The notes: generated from the sequence alone by a model not told the origin. Positions 9,450-19,921 are shown, counted from the stretch's first letter. The stretch: DNA of 64,000 nucleotides from Aestuariibacter sp. GS-14 (GCF_006494365.1 NZ_VHIP01000001.1:434001-498000); one strand, 5' to 3'. Numbers and translations are program-made.

Positions 9450-10193
9450 TTATTTTTCGACACTGTCGCTGTGCGTAATCAGTGTACCTTCAGGTTCACC
9501 CATCACTACCCGTTTCAGGCAGCCCGGCTTATTCATGTTAAATACGCGTATTGGCAGGTTGTGGTCACGAGCCAGTGTAAACGCCGATAAATCCATTACT
9601 TTCAGTTCCTTTTCCAGCACTTCCTGGTAAGACAACTGAGCATACATTTGCGCTTCGGGGTTTTTCACCGGGTCATCGTTGTATACGCCATCTACTTTGG
9701 TAGCTTTTAACACTGCGTCAGCTTCTATTTCGATACCGCGCAAACACGCTGCTGAATCAGTGGTAAAAAACGGGTTACCTGTACCGGCGGAGAAAATCAC
9801 TACCCGGCCAGATTTCAGCAAGCTAATTGCTTCTGCCCAATTGTACGCGTCACACACCCCATTAAGAGGAATAGCAGACATCAGACGGGCATTTACGAAT
9901 GCGCGGTGCAAGGCGTCACGCATGGCAAGACCGTTCATCACTGTTGCCAGCATCCCCATGTGGTCACCTACCACGCGGTTCATGCCAGCTTTTGCCAGTC
10001 CTTCTCCGCGAAACAGGTTGCCACCGCCGATAACCAGCCCCACCTGAACGCCCAACTCGACCAATTCTTTAATTTCCTGCGCCATGCGGTCAAGTACTTT
10101 GGGATCAATACCAAAGCCTTCTTTTCCCATAAGCGCTTCACCACTCAGTTTAAGCAGTATGCGTCGGTAGGCGGATTTTGGTGCGATGCTCAT
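9450..10193 (-). CDS. pyrH: UMP kinase PyrH
   Basis: The 247-residue amino-acid-kinase-fold enzyme phosphorylates UMP to UDP and is allosterically controlled by GTP and [19 protein letters not shown] opens the fold; [12 protein letters not shown] is the nucleotide-binding glycine loop; [13 protein letters not shown] and [12 protein letters not shown] are the characteristic later blocks. It starts 190 bp downstream of tsf, behind the tsf terminator at 10312-10337, so it probably also has its own promoter in 10194-10311; I saw no clear -35/-10 pair there. Confidence 0.97.
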   Translation of the reverse strand: MSIAPKSAYRRILLKLSGEALMGKEGFGIDPKVLDRMAQEIKELVELGVQVGLVIGGGNLFRGEGLAKAGMNRVVGDHMGMLATVMNGLAMRDALHRAFVNARLMSAIPLNGVCDAYNWAEAISLLKSGRVVIFSAGTGNPFFTTDSAACLRGIEIEADAVLKATKVDGVYNDDPVKNPEAQMYAQLSYQEVLEKELKVMDLSAFTLARDHNLPIRVFNMNKPGCLKRVVMGEPEGTLITHSDSVEK

Positions 10194-10311
10194 TGTTATA
10201 GTTTCCTCTTGATTCGGCTTGGGTCATAGTTCGCAGTACAAATTATGAACCAAACCGACTAAATCGGTCGTTACGTCACTGTGCGGCACAGCAGCCATGG
10301 TGGCTTACTTA

Positions 10312-10337
10312 TAAAAAAGCACCCCCGAAGAGGTGCT
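10312..10337 (-). terminator. Intrinsic terminator after tsf
   Basis: On the minus strand an 8-bp stem (AGCACCTC with GGGGTGCT, one T-G pair) closes a TTCG tetraloop and is followed by TTTTTTA. It lies 47 bp after the tsf stop and ends the rpsB-tsf transcript. Confidence 0.88.
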
Positions 10338-10383
10338 CGTAAGTGTATCCGACATTGGCCGAATGCAAAAGTCAAACCGCTAA

Positions 10384-11256
10384 TTATTTCTTAGCAGCTG
10401 CCATTTGCGCAGCAACTTCTGCCGCGAAGTCTTCAGTTTTCTTCTCGATACCTTCGCCTACTTCGAAACGTACGAAGTTGATTGCGTCTGCGCCCTTGCT
10501 CTTCAGCAGGTCACCAACAGACATTGAAGGATCTTTTACGAAAGGCTGACCAGTCAGGCTGATTTCGCCAGTGAACTTGTTCATGCGGCCAGAAACCATT
10601 TTCTCAGCGATGTCAGCAGGCTTGCCAGACTGCATTGCGATTTCGATTTGGATGGCCTTTTCTTTCTCTACAACTTCAGCCGGAACCTGTTCAGGCTTAA
10701 CGAATTGAGGTACAGAAGCAGCAACGTGCATTGCTACGTCTTTTGCCAGGTCTTCATCACCACCGTCCAGGATGGCCAGTACACCAATGCGCGAACCATG
10801 AGTGTATGCACCCAGGTTGTTACCTTCTACTGTCAGTACACGACGTGGAGAGATGTTTTCACCGATTTTGGCAACCAGTGCATCACGTACGTCGCTTACT
10901 ACGCCGCCTTCGATTTCAGAAGCATTCAATGCTTCGATGTCGCTCAGGCTGTTGGCGAATGCCACTTCGATTAATTTGTTGCCGAAAGCCAGGAAGCTTT
11001 CGTCACGGGCTACGAAGTCAGTTTCACAGTTCAGTTCAAGAATGGTCGCTTTACCACCTTCAACTTTAGTCAGGATTACACCTTCAGCAGCGATACGGCC
11101 TGCTTTTTTGGCTGCTTTTGCCTGACCTGACTTACGCATGTTTTCGATGGCCAGTTCGATGTCACCATCGGTTTCTACTAACGCTTTTTTGCAATCCAGC
11201 ATGCCGGCGCCAGTACGTTCACGCAATTCTTTTACAAGTGCTGCAGTCACTGCCAT
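10384..11256 (-). CDS. tsf: Translation elongation factor Ts
   Basis: The 290-residue guanine-nucleotide exchange factor recharges EF-Tu. The N-terminal UBA-like domain has [20 protein letters not shown] with the TGAGMLDCK signature; the core contains [12 protein letters not shown] start at the ATG giving MAVTAALVK rather than at the TTG two codons earlier, because the GAGG ribosome-binding site sits 10 nt before this ATG and only 4 nt before the TTG, and because family members begin at this position. It is encoded after rpsB. Confidence 0.97.
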   Translation of the reverse strand: MAVTAALVKELRERTGAGMLDCKKALVETDGDIELAIENMRKSGQAKAAKKAGRIAAEGVILTKVEGGKATILELNCETDFVARDESFLAFGNKLIEVAFANSLSDIEALNASEIEGGVVSDVRDALVAKIGENISPRRVLTVEGNNLGAYTHGSRIGVLAILDGGDEDLAKDVAMHVAASVPQFVKPEQVPAEVVEKEKAIQIEIAMQSGKPADIAEKMVSGRMNKFTGEISLTGQPFVKDPSMSVGDLLKSKGADAINFVRFEVGEGIEKKTEDFAAEVAAQMAAAKK

Positions 11257-11292
11257 TTTCAATTCCTCAGCAATAATTTTAAATTTAAGTTT

Positions 11293-11314
11293 AAAAGGGG
11301 CGATTGCCCCTCTT
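11293..11314 (-). terminator. Attenuator-like hairpin between rpsB and tsf
   Basis: On the minus strand AAGAGGGGC-AATC-GCCCCTTTT forms a 9-bp stem (one G-T pair) with a tetraloop and a short T run. It lies in the 117-bp rpsB-tsf spacer, upstream of tsf. A second inverted repeat (TGACCC with GGGTCA, about 11337-11364) precedes it. A partial terminator would set the S2:EF-Ts ratio; this is inference. Confidence 0.55.
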
Positions 11315-11373
11315 AGATAATTCGATTGTTAAGCAATGACCCCGAAGCAGTTGCCTCAGGGTCACAAAGCAAA

Positions 11374-12105
11374 TTACTCTGCTGCTTCAACGAAGTCGTC
11401 TTGTTCAGCTTGTACTTCCAGGTTGTTTTCACGACCTGAATTTACTGCGTCAGCCGCAGCGTTTAAGTACAATTGAACTGCACGGATTGCATCGTCGTTA
11501 CCAGGGATGATGAAGTCAACACCGTCTGGATTTGAGTTGGTATCAACTACTGAAACTACTGGAATACCCAGGTTGCGGGCTTCAGTGATTGCGATGTGCT
11601 CGTGATCTGCATCGATAACGAACAATACATCTGGCAAACCGCCCATGTCTTTAATACCACCCAGGCTGCTTTCCAGCTTTTCCATTTCACGCTGAAGCAT
11701 CAGCGCTTCTTTTTTGGTCAGCTTTTCGAAAGTACCATCCTGGCTTTGTTGCTCAAGCTCTTTCAGACGCTTGATTGACTGACGAACAGTTTTCCAGTTG
11801 GTCAACATACCGCCCAACCAACGCTTGTTTACGTAGAACTGGTCACATTTTTGTGCCGCTTCTTTCACTGCATCACCAGCAGCACGCTTAGTGCCTACGA
11901 ACAGTACTTTACCTTTCTTGGCAGATACGCCAGACAGGAAGTTCAGTGCGTTGTTGAACAGTGGAACCGTTTTTTCAAGGTTGATGATATGAACTTTGTT
12001 ACGAGCACCAAAGATGAAAGGCTTCATTTTTGGGTTCCAGTAACGAGTTTGGTGACCAAAGTGCACGCCGGCTTTCAGCATGTCACGCATAGATACGTTT
12101 GCCAT
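11374..12105 (-). CDS. rpsB: 30S ribosomal protein S2
   Basis: The 243-residue protein begins [17 protein letters not shown], and the block [16 protein letters not shown] is the first S2 signature; AVVDTNSNP-type sequence ([16 protein letters not shown]) is the second. The start is the ATG at 12103-12105 with GAGG 8 nt upstream; an in-frame extension of 12 codons has no family counterpart. S2 binds S1 and the head of the 30S subunit. It is the first gene of the run, behind a strong promoter at 12288-12316. Confidence 0.98.
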   Translation of the reverse strand: MANVSMRDMLKAGVHFGHQTRYWNPKMKPFIFGARNKVHIINLEKTVPLFNNALNFLSGVSAKKGKVLFVGTKRAAGDAVKEAAQKCDQFYVNKRWLGGMLTNWKTVRQSIKRLKELEQQSQDGTFEKLTKKEALMLQREMEKLESSLGGIKDMGGLPDVLFVIDADHEHIAITEARNLGIPVVSVVDTNSNPDGVDFIIPGNDDAIRAVQLYLNAAADAVNSGRENNLEVQAEQDDFVEAAE

Positions 12106-12287
12106 TGATTTTTCCTCAATTGGGGTTAGGCCTCCATACACCCCTTATATCGATCCGCAAGCGGACACCCCGATACGCAGTAACAGTGTATGTGTGTGTT
12201 TAAATTAAGTTTATACTCTTGAGTGTTGCAGCACTGTGACAGCACTGAAACCACATCCGAAATACGGATATTTTCAAAAGCGCGCGC

Positions 12288-12316
12288 TTTATACCACAAA
12301 GCCTCAAAAGACTCAA
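12288..12316 (-). promoter_or_regulatory. Sigma-70 promoter for rpsB with GC discriminator
   Basis: On the minus strand TTGAGT (12311-12316), a 17-bp spacer and TATAAA (12288-12293) make a near-consensus promoter, followed directly by GCGCGCGC, a GC-rich discriminator of the kind seen at stringently controlled ribosomal promoters. The inferred leader is about 175 nt and could hold the S2 autoregulatory site; I could not fold it reliably. The whole intergenic interval 12106-12468 (363 bp) is otherwise non-coding and shared with map. Confidence 0.72.
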
Positions 12317-12330
12317 GAAAACCGGTCAAA

Positions 12331-12361
12331 TTGTACGGATAACAGCGTGTACAACTATACA
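12331..12361 (+). promoter_or_regulatory. Possible promoter for map
   Basis: TTGTAC (12331-12336), a 19-bp spacer and TATACA (12356-12361) face map. The spacer is long. A 7-bp inverted repeat (CTGCCCT with AGGGCAG, about 12397-12424) lies between it and the gene. Weak evidence. Confidence 0.3.
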
Positions 12362-12468
12362 GGCGCAGCGGTATTCGTTACCATAGCCGCTCATTAACCT
12401 GCCCTCATCAAAACAAACAGGGCAGATTATCCCATTTTTTATGATTTGCCAGATGAAAGAGGATTCGG

Positions 12469-13263
12469 GTGGCTGCAATTATTAAAACCGCTGAAGAAAT
12501 CGAAAAAATGCGTGTCGCAGGTCGTCTTGCGGCAGAAGTGCTCACCATGATTGGCGATTACGTCAAAAAAGGGGTAACCACTGACGAGCTCAATACGATT
12601 TGTCACGATTACATAGTTAACCAGCAGCAGGCTATCCCGGCCCCGCTGAACTACGGGCATCCGCCATTTCCCAAATCGATTTGTACGTCGGTAAATTACG
12701 TGATTTGCCATGGTATTCCGTCTGATAAAAAGCTCAAGGACGGCGACATAGTGAACATCGACGTTACCGTGATTAAAGATGGCTATCACGGCGATACTTC
12801 CAAGATGTTTATTGTTGGGAAACCCAGCATCATGGCTGAGCGCTTAATTCGCGTAACCCAGGAATGTCTTTACAAAGCCATTCAACAGGTGCGTCCAGGC
12901 ATGCGCCTTGGCGATATTGGCCACATTTGTCAGTCGCATGCAGAAGCTCACGACTATTCGATTGTGCGTGAATATTGTGGTCACGGTATTGGTGCAGGCT
13001 TCCACGAAGAACCACAAATCGTGCATTATGGCCGTCCTGGCACTGGTGAAGAATTGGTGCCTGGAATGTGCTTTACTATCGAACCGATGGTGAATGCGGG
13101 CAAACGACATTCAAAGGTTTTGCCTGACCAGTGGACCGTGGTCACTAAAGACCGCAGTCTGAGCGCTCAATGGGAGCATACCTTATTGGTAACGGAAGAC
13201 GGCGTTGAAGTGCTGACACTTCGCGAAGAAGAAGCACTCCAGCGCGTTTATCATCATTCTTAG
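12469..13263 (+). CDS. map: Methionine aminopeptidase, type I
   Basis: The 264-residue metalloenzyme removes the initiator methionine from new proteins. Pita-bread-fold metal ligands are visible: DIVNIDVTVIKDGYHGDTSK (two aspartates), GHGIGAGFHEEP (histidine), MCFTIEPMVN and QWEHTLLVT (glutamates). The GTG start has GAGG 8 nt upstream and gives MAAIIKTAEEIEKMR, the normal family start. It is divergent from rpsB, as in E. coli, and is followed by an intrinsic terminator. Confidence 0.97.
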   Translation: MAAIIKTAEEIEKMRVAGRLAAEVLTMIGDYVKKGVTTDELNTICHDYIVNQQQAIPAPLNYGHPPFPKSICTSVNYVICHGIPSDKKLKDGDIVNIDVTVIKDGYHGDTSKMFIVGKPSIMAERLIRVTQECLYKAIQQVRPGMRLGDIGHICQSHAEAHDYSIVREYCGHGIGAGFHEEPQIVHYGRPGTGEELVPGMCFTIEPMVNAGKRHSKVLPDQWTVVTKDRSLSAQWEHTLLVTEDGVEVLTLREEEALQRVYHHS

Positions 13264-13273
13264 TTACTTTACG

Positions 13274-13305
13274 GCCCGTAAATCCCCCGGTTTACGGGCT
13301 TTTTC
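13274..13305 (+). terminator. Intrinsic terminator after map
   Basis: GCCCGTAAA (13274-13282) pairs with TTTACGGGC (13291-13299), 9 bp with an 8-nt loop, followed by TTTTTC. It lies 10 bp after the map stop codon. Confidence 0.88.
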
Positions 13306-13364
13306 TTGCCAGGTCAGCGCAACGGCTATTTTCATTACCTGGCAGTTAACCCTGAAGTCAACAA

Positions 13365-16019
13365 GTGGGTAGCCTAGTGAATTTACAACAGTTATGTGAC
13401 AGCGTATCAACACTGGATTCTGTAGACGATATAAAAACCATAAAAGGTTTAGTGCAAAACAGCTATGATTGGCTCACGTCTTCTTTTAACCAGGCCCCCA
13501 TTGATACGCTGGTAACCGGGCGCGCTACTTTCATCGATAGTTTGCTTCAGCGCTTGTGGCAACTGTACGGACTCACCGACATCAAACACCTGGCTCTGTG
13601 CGCTGTGGGCGGTTATGGCCGGGGTCATTTGCAGCCTTATTCTGATATCGACCTGCTGATTGTCAGCAAAAAGCCGTTGAAACCTGAGGTAAAAGAAAAA
13701 GTAGGCAGATTTATCACGTTACTGTGGGATATACGCCTCGACGTAGGCCAGTCGGTAAGAACAATTAAAGAAACGGTTAAGCTGGCCAAAGACGATATTT
13801 CGATTGCCACAAACCTGGTGGAAAGCCGGTTATTATGCGGTTGCAACGAGACTTTCAACGACCTGTGGCACGCTGTAAACGTGAAAAGTAGTTGGACTAG
13901 CCAGGCCTTTTTTACCGCCAAATATGAAGAGCAGCTTGCCCGTCACGCAAAATTCAACGGTACGTCTTATAACCTCGAACCCAACATAAAGGAAAATCCA
14001 GGCTGTTTACGGGACATTCAGTCGATTGGCTGGGTAGCTAAGAAACACTTTAAAGAATACGACGGGTGGAACCTGGTTGGGCATGGCTATTTTACCGAAC
14101 AGGAACACGCTGAACTGATTGAATCTCGCATGGCATTGTGGCGTATTCGCTTTGCCTTACACATTGTGGCAGGTCGCAGTGAAAACCGCTTGTTGTTCGA
14201 TTATCAGACCGACGTTGCGCGCATGCTGGGATATGGCGAGGAAAACAAAACCGCCGTCGAAAAAATGATGAAGGCTTTTTTCCGCACTGTAAGAAGAGTA
14301 AGCGAACTAAACCAATTACTGCTGCAACGTTTTCGTTATGACATGCTCAATCAGTCTATTCGCAATAAGCAGCCCATTAATAGTGACTTCTGTTTATCTG
14401 ACGGGCGGATTTCGCCGGTACACGAAAATGTCTTCCCAACGCCTGAGGCCATTTTAGACTTTTTGAAGGTAATAGCAGATACCCCCGCCACTGTAGGCCT
14501 GGATACAGACTGTATTCGACAGCTACGCAATGCACGCCGACGTTTTCAAAGTGCTTATTACGTTGAGCGAGATGCTTGCCGGGCGAAGCTCATCGAATTA
14601 TTCAGACATCCGCACTTTTTTGATTTTGCCTGGGACGTCATGCATCAGTACGGTATTTTGCAGTCGTACCTGCCCCAGTGGGATCACATAGTCGGTATGA
14701 TGCAATTCGATTTATTCCATGCCTACACTGTTGATGAACATACCCATCGCCTGGTTAAACACGTTAATCATTATTTTTCAGCCAGCAATATAGAATTCCC
14801 GCGTTGCGGCCGAATTGTAAAAGAATTAGATAAACCCGAGTTACTGTATATCGCCGCTATCTTCCACGATATCGCCAAGGGTCGTAACGGCGATCACTCA
14901 ACGCTGGGAGCCAGAGACGTAGCAGAATTTTGCAAGGCCCATCATATTGATGAAACTGACGCTGAACTGATCGCCTGGTTAGTAGAACACCACCTGCTGA
15001 TGTCGGTAGTAGCGCAGCGCCGCGACATTTACGATCCTGATGTTGTGAATGACTTTGCAACCGCAGTACGCAGCCATAATCATCTCAATTTACTCTATGC
15101 GCTAACTCTTGCAGATATTCGCGCAACGAATGACAATCTGTGGAACGACTGGAAATCGTCGCTGCTCAGAGAGCTATACCTGATGACCCAAAAGGCATTA
15201 GACAACGGTTTGCAATGTGGCATTACAATGCAGGAGCGCGTCGAGCAACACAAAGAAAAAGCACTCGCCTTGCTATTGAATCAAGGTGTTAGCAATGATG
15301 CACTGGTTGCTTTATGGTCACGCTTTGAAGACGACTATTTTGCCCGCTTCCGTCCGGAGCAAATTGCCTGGCATTCCCAGGAAATTCTCTCGTTTAAGCC
15401 GGGTGAAGACGATACGATCATGCTGATCAAAACCAACAATACCATTGCCAAAGGTGGAACAGAATTACTGTTGTACGGTAAGGACCGCCCAGCGCTGTTT
15501 GCACAGGTTGCTTCAGTGCTGGATAGTCGCAACTGCACGATTCGCGATGCGCATATTGCGGTCACCCGCGACGGGCAGGTATTTGACAGCATGTTAATTC
15601 TGGAAAACGACGGTTCGCGTATCGACAGTGAGTCCCGAATGCGTTCTATTGAAGCGGCGATTGCCGATCAATTATTAAAACCTGGCAGAAGCCATACAAA
15701 TACGCGTAAACTATCGCGTCAGCACAAGCAACTTAATGTACCGGTAAAGGTGCGTTTTTATTCGGCACAGGACGATGCCACCCTGATAGAGTTGGAAGCA
15801 CTGGATGCGCCTGGAATTTTGGCAAAAGTAGGCCATGCTTTTGTCGATTGTAAACTCACATTAAAATTAGCCAAAATTGCCACCATCGGTGAACGCGCCG
15901 AAGACGTGTTTATCGTCAGTAATGAGCAAGGTAAAGCCCTGACGCCGGAAGAACAGACTGCGCTTAAAAAGCGCATATTGTTTAAACTTGATCAACTTGA
16001 AGATATCAACATACCATGA
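13365..16019 (+). CDS. glnD: Bifunctional PII uridylyltransferase/uridylyl-removing enzyme GlnD
   Basis: The 884-residue sensor of glutamine uridylylates or deuridylylates the PII proteins GlnB/GlnK. In order it shows a nucleotidyltransferase domain ([24 protein letters not shown] plus the D-x-D pair, near residue 85), the GlnD linker domain, an HD hydrolase domain ([14 protein letters not shown] near residue 505) and two C-terminal ACT domains (about 700 to the end, [18 protein letters not shown] and [14 protein letters not shown]). Two GTG starts (13365 and 13377) are possible; neither has a strong ribosome-binding site. It overlaps dapD by 4 bp (ATGA). Confidence 0.97.
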   Translation: MGSLVNLQQLCDSVSTLDSVDDIKTIKGLVQNSYDWLTSSFNQAPIDTLVTGRATFIDSLLQRLWQLYGLTDIKHLALCAVGGYGRGHLQPYSDIDLLIVSKKPLKPEVKEKVGRFITLLWDIRLDVGQSVRTIKETVKLAKDDISIATNLVESRLLCGCNETFNDLWHAVNVKSSWTSQAFFTAKYEEQLARHAKFNGTSYNLEPNIKENPGCLRDIQSIGWVAKKHFKEYDGWNLVGHGYFTEQEHAELIESRMALWRIRFALHIVAGRSENRLLFDYQTDVARMLGYGEENKTAVEKMMKAFFRTVRRVSELNQLLLQRFRYDMLNQSIRNKQPINSDFCLSDGRISPVHENVFPTPEAILDFLKVIADTPATVGLDTDCIRQLRNARRRFQSAYYVERDACRAKLIELFRHPHFFDFAWDVMHQYGILQSYLPQWDHIVGMMQFDLFHAYTVDEHTHRLVKHVNHYFSASNIEFPRCGRIVKELDKPELLYIAAIFHDIAKGRNGDHSTLGARDVAEFCKAHHIDETDAELIAWLVEHHLLMSVVAQRRDIYDPDVVNDFATAVRSHNHLNLLYALTLADIRATNDNLWNDWKSSLLRELYLMTQKALDNGLQCGITMQERVEQHKEKALALLLNQGVSNDALVALWSRFEDDYFARFRPEQIAWHSQEILSFKPGEDDTIMLIKTNNTIAKGGTELLLYGKDRPALFAQVASVLDSRNCTIRDAHIAVTRDGQVFDSMLILENDGSRIDSESRMRSIEAAIADQLLKPGRSHTNTRKLSRQHKQLNVPVKVRFYSAQDDATLIELEALDAPGILAKVGHAFVDCKLTLKLAKIATIGERAEDVFIVSNEQGKALTPEEQTALKKRILFKLDQLEDINIP

Positions 16020-16840
16020 CTGAATTAAAAGCCATTATTGAAGCGGCCTTTGAAGACCGCGAGAACATTACTCCATCAGCCGCCCCTGCCAACGTTAAGC
16101 AAGCGGTAAGCGATGCTATTGCCCTGTTAAACAGTGGCGAAGCGCGTGTAGCAGAGAAAATTGCCGGCGAATGGGTTGTGCATCAGTGGCTGAAGAAAGC
16201 CGTACTGCTTTACTTCCGTTTGCATAACAATGGCGTAATGGAAGGTGCAGAAAGCCGTTTTTACGACAAGGTTCCGCTAAAATACGCGAATTATACTGCT
16301 GAGCAATTCGCCGCCGAAGGCGTGCGTATTGTGCCACCAGCTGCCGTCCGTACCGGTTCGTTTGTAGGTAAGAACGTGGTGGTAATGCCTTCTTACGTTA
16401 ACATCGGCGCCTACGTTGGTGAAGGCTCTATGGTAGACACCTGGGCAACCGTAGGTTCATGTGCGCAAATCGGTAAAAACGTGCATCTGTCAGGCGGTGT
16501 GGGTATCGGTGGTGTATTAGAACCGCTGCAAGCTAATCCAACTATCATTGAAGACAACTGCTTCATTGGTGCACGCTCTGAAATTGTTGAAGGTGTCATT
16601 GTTGAAGAAGGTGCCGTCATTTCTATGGGTGTTTACATTGGCCAAAGTACCCGTATTTATGATCGCGAAACTGGCGAGATCCACTACGGTCGCGTACCTG
16701 CAGGTGCAGTAGTTGTACCCGGGAACCTGCCAAGCAAAGATGGTAAATACAGCCTGTATGCCGCCATTATTGTGAAAAAGGTAGATGCGAAAACACGCGC
16801 AAAAGTAGGCATTAATGCCCTGCTGCGCGGCGCGGAATAA
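16016..16840 (+). CDS. dapD: Tetrahydrodipicolinate N-succinyltransferase DapD
   Basis: The 274-residue enzyme of the succinylase branch of lysine and diaminopimelate synthesis acylates tetrahydrodipicolinate with succinyl-CoA. The N-terminal helical domain is followed by hexapeptide repeats in a left-handed beta helix ([34 protein letters not shown]) and the C-terminal [17 protein letters not shown] segment. Length equals E. coli DapD (274). Its ATG overlaps the glnD stop, so it is translationally coupled, an order common in gammaproteobacteria. Confidence 0.98.
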   Translation: MTELKAIIEAAFEDRENITPSAAPANVKQAVSDAIALLNSGEARVAEKIAGEWVVHQWLKKAVLLYFRLHNNGVMEGAESRFYDKVPLKYANYTAEQFAAEGVRIVPPAAVRTGSFVGKNVVVMPSYVNIGAYVGEGSMVDTWATVGSCAQIGKNVHLSGGVGIGGVLEPLQANPTIIEDNCFIGARSEIVEGVIVEEGAVISMGVYIGQSTRIYDRETGEIHYGRVPAGAVVVPGNLPSKDGKYSLYAAIIVKKVDAKTRAKVGINALLRGAE

Positions 16841-16868
16841 TCCCGTCATCCAGTAATAAACCACACAT

Positions 16869-16897
16869 AAAAAATCCACCGTGACGGTGGATTTTTT
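16869..16897. terminator. Bidirectional terminator between dapD and the flavodoxin gene
   Basis: AAAAAATCCACCG (16869-16881) pairs with CGGTGGATTTTTT (16885-16897) around a 3-nt loop. With A and T runs on both sides it can stop dapD on the plus strand and the converging flavodoxin transcript on the minus strand. Confidence 0.9.
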
Positions 16898-16934
16898 GTA
16901 TGCATTAGTAATACGCTCGTAAGGTTCTTACACG

Positions 16935-17381
16935 TTACGCCAGCTTGTTAACAAAGCCTTTTAGCCATTCAATAACGTCAGCTTCGGGTTCCAGCGTTTC
17001 CATCGCATCCACTTCCAGCATATCGGCGATGCGTTTACCCTGTAACTCTGTTAACAGTTCCTGCCACTGTCTGCCAGCACCACAGAAAGAATCACCGTAA
17101 CTACTGTCACCTAATGCAGCAACCGCGAAGGGTTTGCCATCCAGCAGCGGGAAAGCGGTGCGTAATTCATCAAAGGTGAATTCCAGATTGGGCGGAATAT
17201 CGCCCGAACCGGTAGTAGATGTGATCACCAGTAATCCATCCGGATCGGTAATGTCAGTGACACTCGCATCGGTGAACACCACCGCATTGATACCTTCTGA
17301 AGACAGAAACGTTTGCACAGACTCCGCTACACTCTCGGCATTACCGTATACCGAACCTACAATAATATTTACTGTCGCCAT
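16935..17381 (-). CDS. yqcA: Flavodoxin of the MioC/YqcA type
   Basis: The 148-residue FMN-binding flavodoxin is a soluble one-electron carrier. The phosphate loop is near the N-terminus (GSVYGNAESVAE) and the FMN-flanking loops are ITSTTGSGDIPPN and AALGDSSYGDSFCGAG. It has the short-chain flavodoxin length. It is the last gene of yqcC-truC-yqcA, the same order and orientation as in E. coli; the symbol is assigned from that synteny. Electron partners are unknown. Confidence 0.87.
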   Translation of the reverse strand: MATVNIIVGSVYGNAESVAESVQTFLSSEGINAVVFTDASVTDITDPDGLLVITSTTGSGDIPPNLEFTFDELRTAFPLLDGKPFAVAALGDSSYGDSFCGAGRQWQELLTELQGKRIADMLEVDAMETLEPEADVIEWLKGFVNKLA

Positions 17382-17394
17382 TTACTTACCTTTT

Positions 17395-18168
17395 TCACAG
17401 ACTCCAGGTTAAAAACGGTTGCCAGCTTACCAATAACTCATGCATTTCGCTATCGGGTTGGCACGTAATAGAAAGCCATTGGCGGCTTATTGGATGATAG
17501 AACCCCATTTGAGTACACACCAGCATAAGTCGCTGACAATGAAAGGTATCTCTCAAAAATTGATTTTGCCGCCCATCGCCATGAGTGGTATCACCTACAA
17601 TAGGATGGCGCAAATGAATAAGATGACGACGCAACTGATGCTTGCGTCCTGAATAGGGCCGCAATCCAACCCAGCTGTAGCGCGCTGTTTTGTATCGCCC
17701 AACCTCGAAGGGCAATTCATAGTATGCCAACGGCCAGTAATCTGTGTGAGCTGACTGAGGTTCGACGGCCTGGGTCCGATTCGCATCCGCCATTTTGTCC
17801 CATCGGTATTTTAATGCGTAGTCGACTGTGCCATGTGCCTTAATCAATCCGCGAACCAATGCACGGTATTCTTTTTTCATCCCATGAGCCATCATTTGTG
17901 CATTCATCAGGGATGCCGTTTCACTTTGTAACGCAAACAACAATACACCTGCAGTGGGACGGTCCAGGCGGTGTAAAGGAAACACATGCTGACCGAGTTG
18001 ATCTCGCAGTATCTGCACTGCAAAGCGCGTTTCATGTTTATCAATAGGGCTTCGGTGAACAAGCAATCCAGCTGGCTTATATACCGCCACCAGCCACTCA
18101 TCCCGATATAGAATTTGCAGGGTTTCCTGATGATTTTCGGGCGTTGTGGGTACTAACGATTCGCTCAT
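17395..18168 (-). CDS. truC: tRNA pseudouridine(65) synthase TruC
   Basis: The 257-residue RluA-family enzyme isomerises U65 in certain tRNAs. The catalytic loop is PLHRLDRPTAGVLLFA with the HRLDR motif and its aspartate; the N-terminal YRDEWLVAVYKPAGLLVHR and C-terminal PYSGRKHQLRRHLIHLRHPI are the other conserved blocks. There is no S4 domain, as expected for TruC. It overlaps yqcC by 4 bp and lies 13 bp from the flavodoxin gene, so the three form an operon. Confidence 0.93.
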   Translation of the reverse strand: MSESLVPTTPENHQETLQILYRDEWLVAVYKPAGLLVHRSPIDKHETRFAVQILRDQLGQHVFPLHRLDRPTAGVLLFALQSETASLMNAQMMAHGMKKEYRALVRGLIKAHGTVDYALKYRWDKMADANRTQAVEPQSAHTDYWPLAYYELPFEVGRYKTARYSWVGLRPYSGRKHQLRRHLIHLRHPIVGDTTHGDGRQNQFLRDTFHCQRLMLVCTQMGFYHPISRQWLSITCQPDSEMHELLVSWQPFLTWSL

Positions 18169-18482
18169 GCCTGCTCACTCCAGCTATCCAGCTCACCCAG
18201 TATGCGTTGCACTTCTGCATACCGGCTTCCCCAAACTATTTCCGCAACCGGCTTGATCGCCATCACAGGAACGGATATCTCTGGCGTAGCTAGCAGCGAT
18301 TGCATGCGCGGTAAGAAAATAAATTGCAGCCATTGTTCCAGTGCCAGCGTATCGCAGGCAAAGGGTTGCTGGCTGGCCAATGCACTGGCGGATGGGGTTT
18401 CACTCCCCCATAATCCGGAATCCTGTAAGGCATTTTCTAACGCTTCCAGCAATAGATTCCCCCGCTTTACTGCATCTGTCAT
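18165..18482 (-). CDS. yqcC: YqcC family protein (DUF446)
   Basis: The 105-residue helical protein has unknown function. The segment LEQWLQFIFLPRM matches the best-conserved part of the YqcC family (W-L-Q-x-x-F-x-P-R-M). I use the ATG at 18480-18482 because GGAGG lies 8 nt before it; a TTG-initiated extension of five codons would put that sequence inside the gene. Its end overlaps truC by 4 bp. In E. coli the csrB RNA gene sits between yqcC and syd, which matters for the two RNAs described below. Confidence 0.85.
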   Translation of the reverse strand: MTDAVKRGNLLLEALENALQDSGLWGSETPSASALASQQPFACDTLALEQWLQFIFLPRMQSLLATPEISVPVMAIKPVAEIVWGSRYAEVQRILGELDSWSEQA

Positions 18483-18542
18483 TACGCCAACCTCCAATGC
18501 CTGTTAAACTAGCGGTTATCTGAAATAGTATGAATTTGAAGC

Positions 18543-19586
18543 ATGAATTCACAAGACATCCACTCTTTGAGTGAGTTTCTGCTACACGCAGGCACGGATT
18601 ATCGCATTTTTGACCTTGGACGGGGAGTCTATCCGGTCGATTCGCAAACCTTTCTGGATATTGAGAACGGAAAAATATGCCCTCCTCATCCCCGACAACA
18701 ACACGCCTGGTTCGCCGTGGTATTTTGGAAAACCAATAAGCATGCTCATCGCTACATTTGGTTTGTAAAATTGCCATTGGATGAACAAGGGTTATTAATT
18801 CAGGCTTCTCGCAATCATTTTTTGCAGATCATTGTTGACGCGCTGGGCAATCAGATTACCGGCGATGGCAAGCAGGAGAAACTGCCTGACAACCCATATA
18901 CCTTTACCCCGGGCCAGCAGCAAATGGCGCAGTTTTCTGCCCTCACACGGCATCTGTTGAATGATCCAAAACACCAGGGAGTTGAAAACGTATTGCATTA
19001 TTTGCAGACCCCCAGTGTAATTGACTGGCAACAATTGCCAGTGCAAGCCATCGCCGATGCGATCATGGACATAAGTGACGCAACTGCTGACATCATTATT
19101 TCGCAACTTGATCAGTACAGCCAACCTTTCATTGATACCCTATTAAGCAGCCTTGAGTGCGTGTCATTGCCACAAAAACTCACACAGTTTTTTTGTGATA
19201 AGGCAATTGAATGCAGTGTAAACGATTCACCAGGTACGTTACTTGGCTTTCTTCGCGCGGTGAGCCAGCCCACGTTTTCTCCAACAGTTAATCACTGCAT
19301 TAATCGGGTCTTCGACAATATCAAACAACCTGATATAGATTTACTAAGCGTTATTGCTGCCCGACATGTTGCTCAACTGGATCTATTAACTGCGCAACGT
19401 TTTTTAGAAATTGCAGCGAAGGCCGATGCTGCTGGCAATTATCAGCATCAGTTGTTTATTGGCTTATTTACCGACTTAGTTCAGATCCCCGCACTGCGCA
19501 GGACTTTACTCATTCTAGCCAGAGCACATCAGCATAACCCGGACATGAAAGATGCTCTGGCAGCGCTATTTCAACAGGCAGGATAA
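18543..19586 (+). CDS. DUF3549 family protein
   Basis: This 347-residue soluble protein has no known function. The N-terminal part (YRIFDLGRGVYPVDSQTF and HAWFAVVFWKT) resembles the DUF3549 family, found in Vibrio, Shewanella and Alteromonas relatives. The C-terminal part is mostly helical. No signal peptide or catalytic motif is visible. It is transcribed divergently from yqcC (60-bp gap) and is followed 4 bp later by a DUF3301 gene, a pairing I recall from other Alteromonadales. Confidence 0.72.
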   Translation: MNSQDIHSLSEFLLHAGTDYRIFDLGRGVYPVDSQTFLDIENGKICPPHPRQQHAWFAVVFWKTNKHAHRYIWFVKLPLDEQGLLIQASRNHFLQIIVDALGNQITGDGKQEKLPDNPYTFTPGQQQMAQFSALTRHLLNDPKHQGVENVLHYLQTPSVIDWQQLPVQAIADAIMDISDATADIIISQLDQYSQPFIDTLLSSLECVSLPQKLTQFFCDKAIECSVNDSPGTLLGFLRAVSQPTFSPTVNHCINRVFDNIKQPDIDLLSVIAARHVAQLDLLTAQRFLEIAAKADAAGNYQHQLFIGLFTDLVQIPALRRTLLILARAHQHNPDMKDALAALFQQAG

Positions 19587-19590
19587 CAGG

Positions 19591-19896
19591 ATGAACTTAC
19601 TGGATGTATTTTTGCTGGTACTGATTGCCACAAGCGGTGCGCTGTTCTGGCGAATCAGAATGATTTCAGAAGCAGCCAGCCGCTATCTGAATCAATACTG
19701 TGATTCGCAGCACCTGCAACTTATTAGCGTTGCACGCAGGCGTACCCGCCCTATGCTGTATCGCGGCAAACTGGATTGGCGCAGTGAATTTGACTTTGAA
19801 TTCTCATCAACCGGTCAGGACTGTTATACTGGCAACTTAACCATGAACGGACTGACGGTTGTGGCCACCCAAACACCGCCTCACCGTATACATTAA
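19591..19896 (+). CDS. DUF3301 family small membrane protein
   Basis: This 101-residue protein has one N-terminal membrane segment (LLDVFLLVLIATSGALFW, about residues 3-20) and a basic C-terminal domain with RRRTRPMLYRGKLDWRSEF. The pattern fits DUF3301, of unknown function. The ATG at 19591 follows AACAGG and lies 4 bp after the DUF3549 stop, so translation is probably coupled. An upstream in-frame ATG would overlap the previous gene and lacks a ribosome-binding site. Confidence 0.7.
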   Translation: MNLLDVFLLVLIATSGALFWRIRMISEAASRYLNQYCDSQHLQLISVARRRTRPMLYRGKLDWRSEFDFEFSSTGQDCYTGNLTMNGLTVVATQTPPHRIH

Positions 19897-19921
19897 ACAT
19901 CACACAAGGACGTTTCGCACT

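Noticed and set aside
12126-12329. 67-residue minus-strand ORF upstream of rpsB
   Set aside because: It covers the rpsB promoter and leader and has no ribosome-binding site or recognisable sequence.
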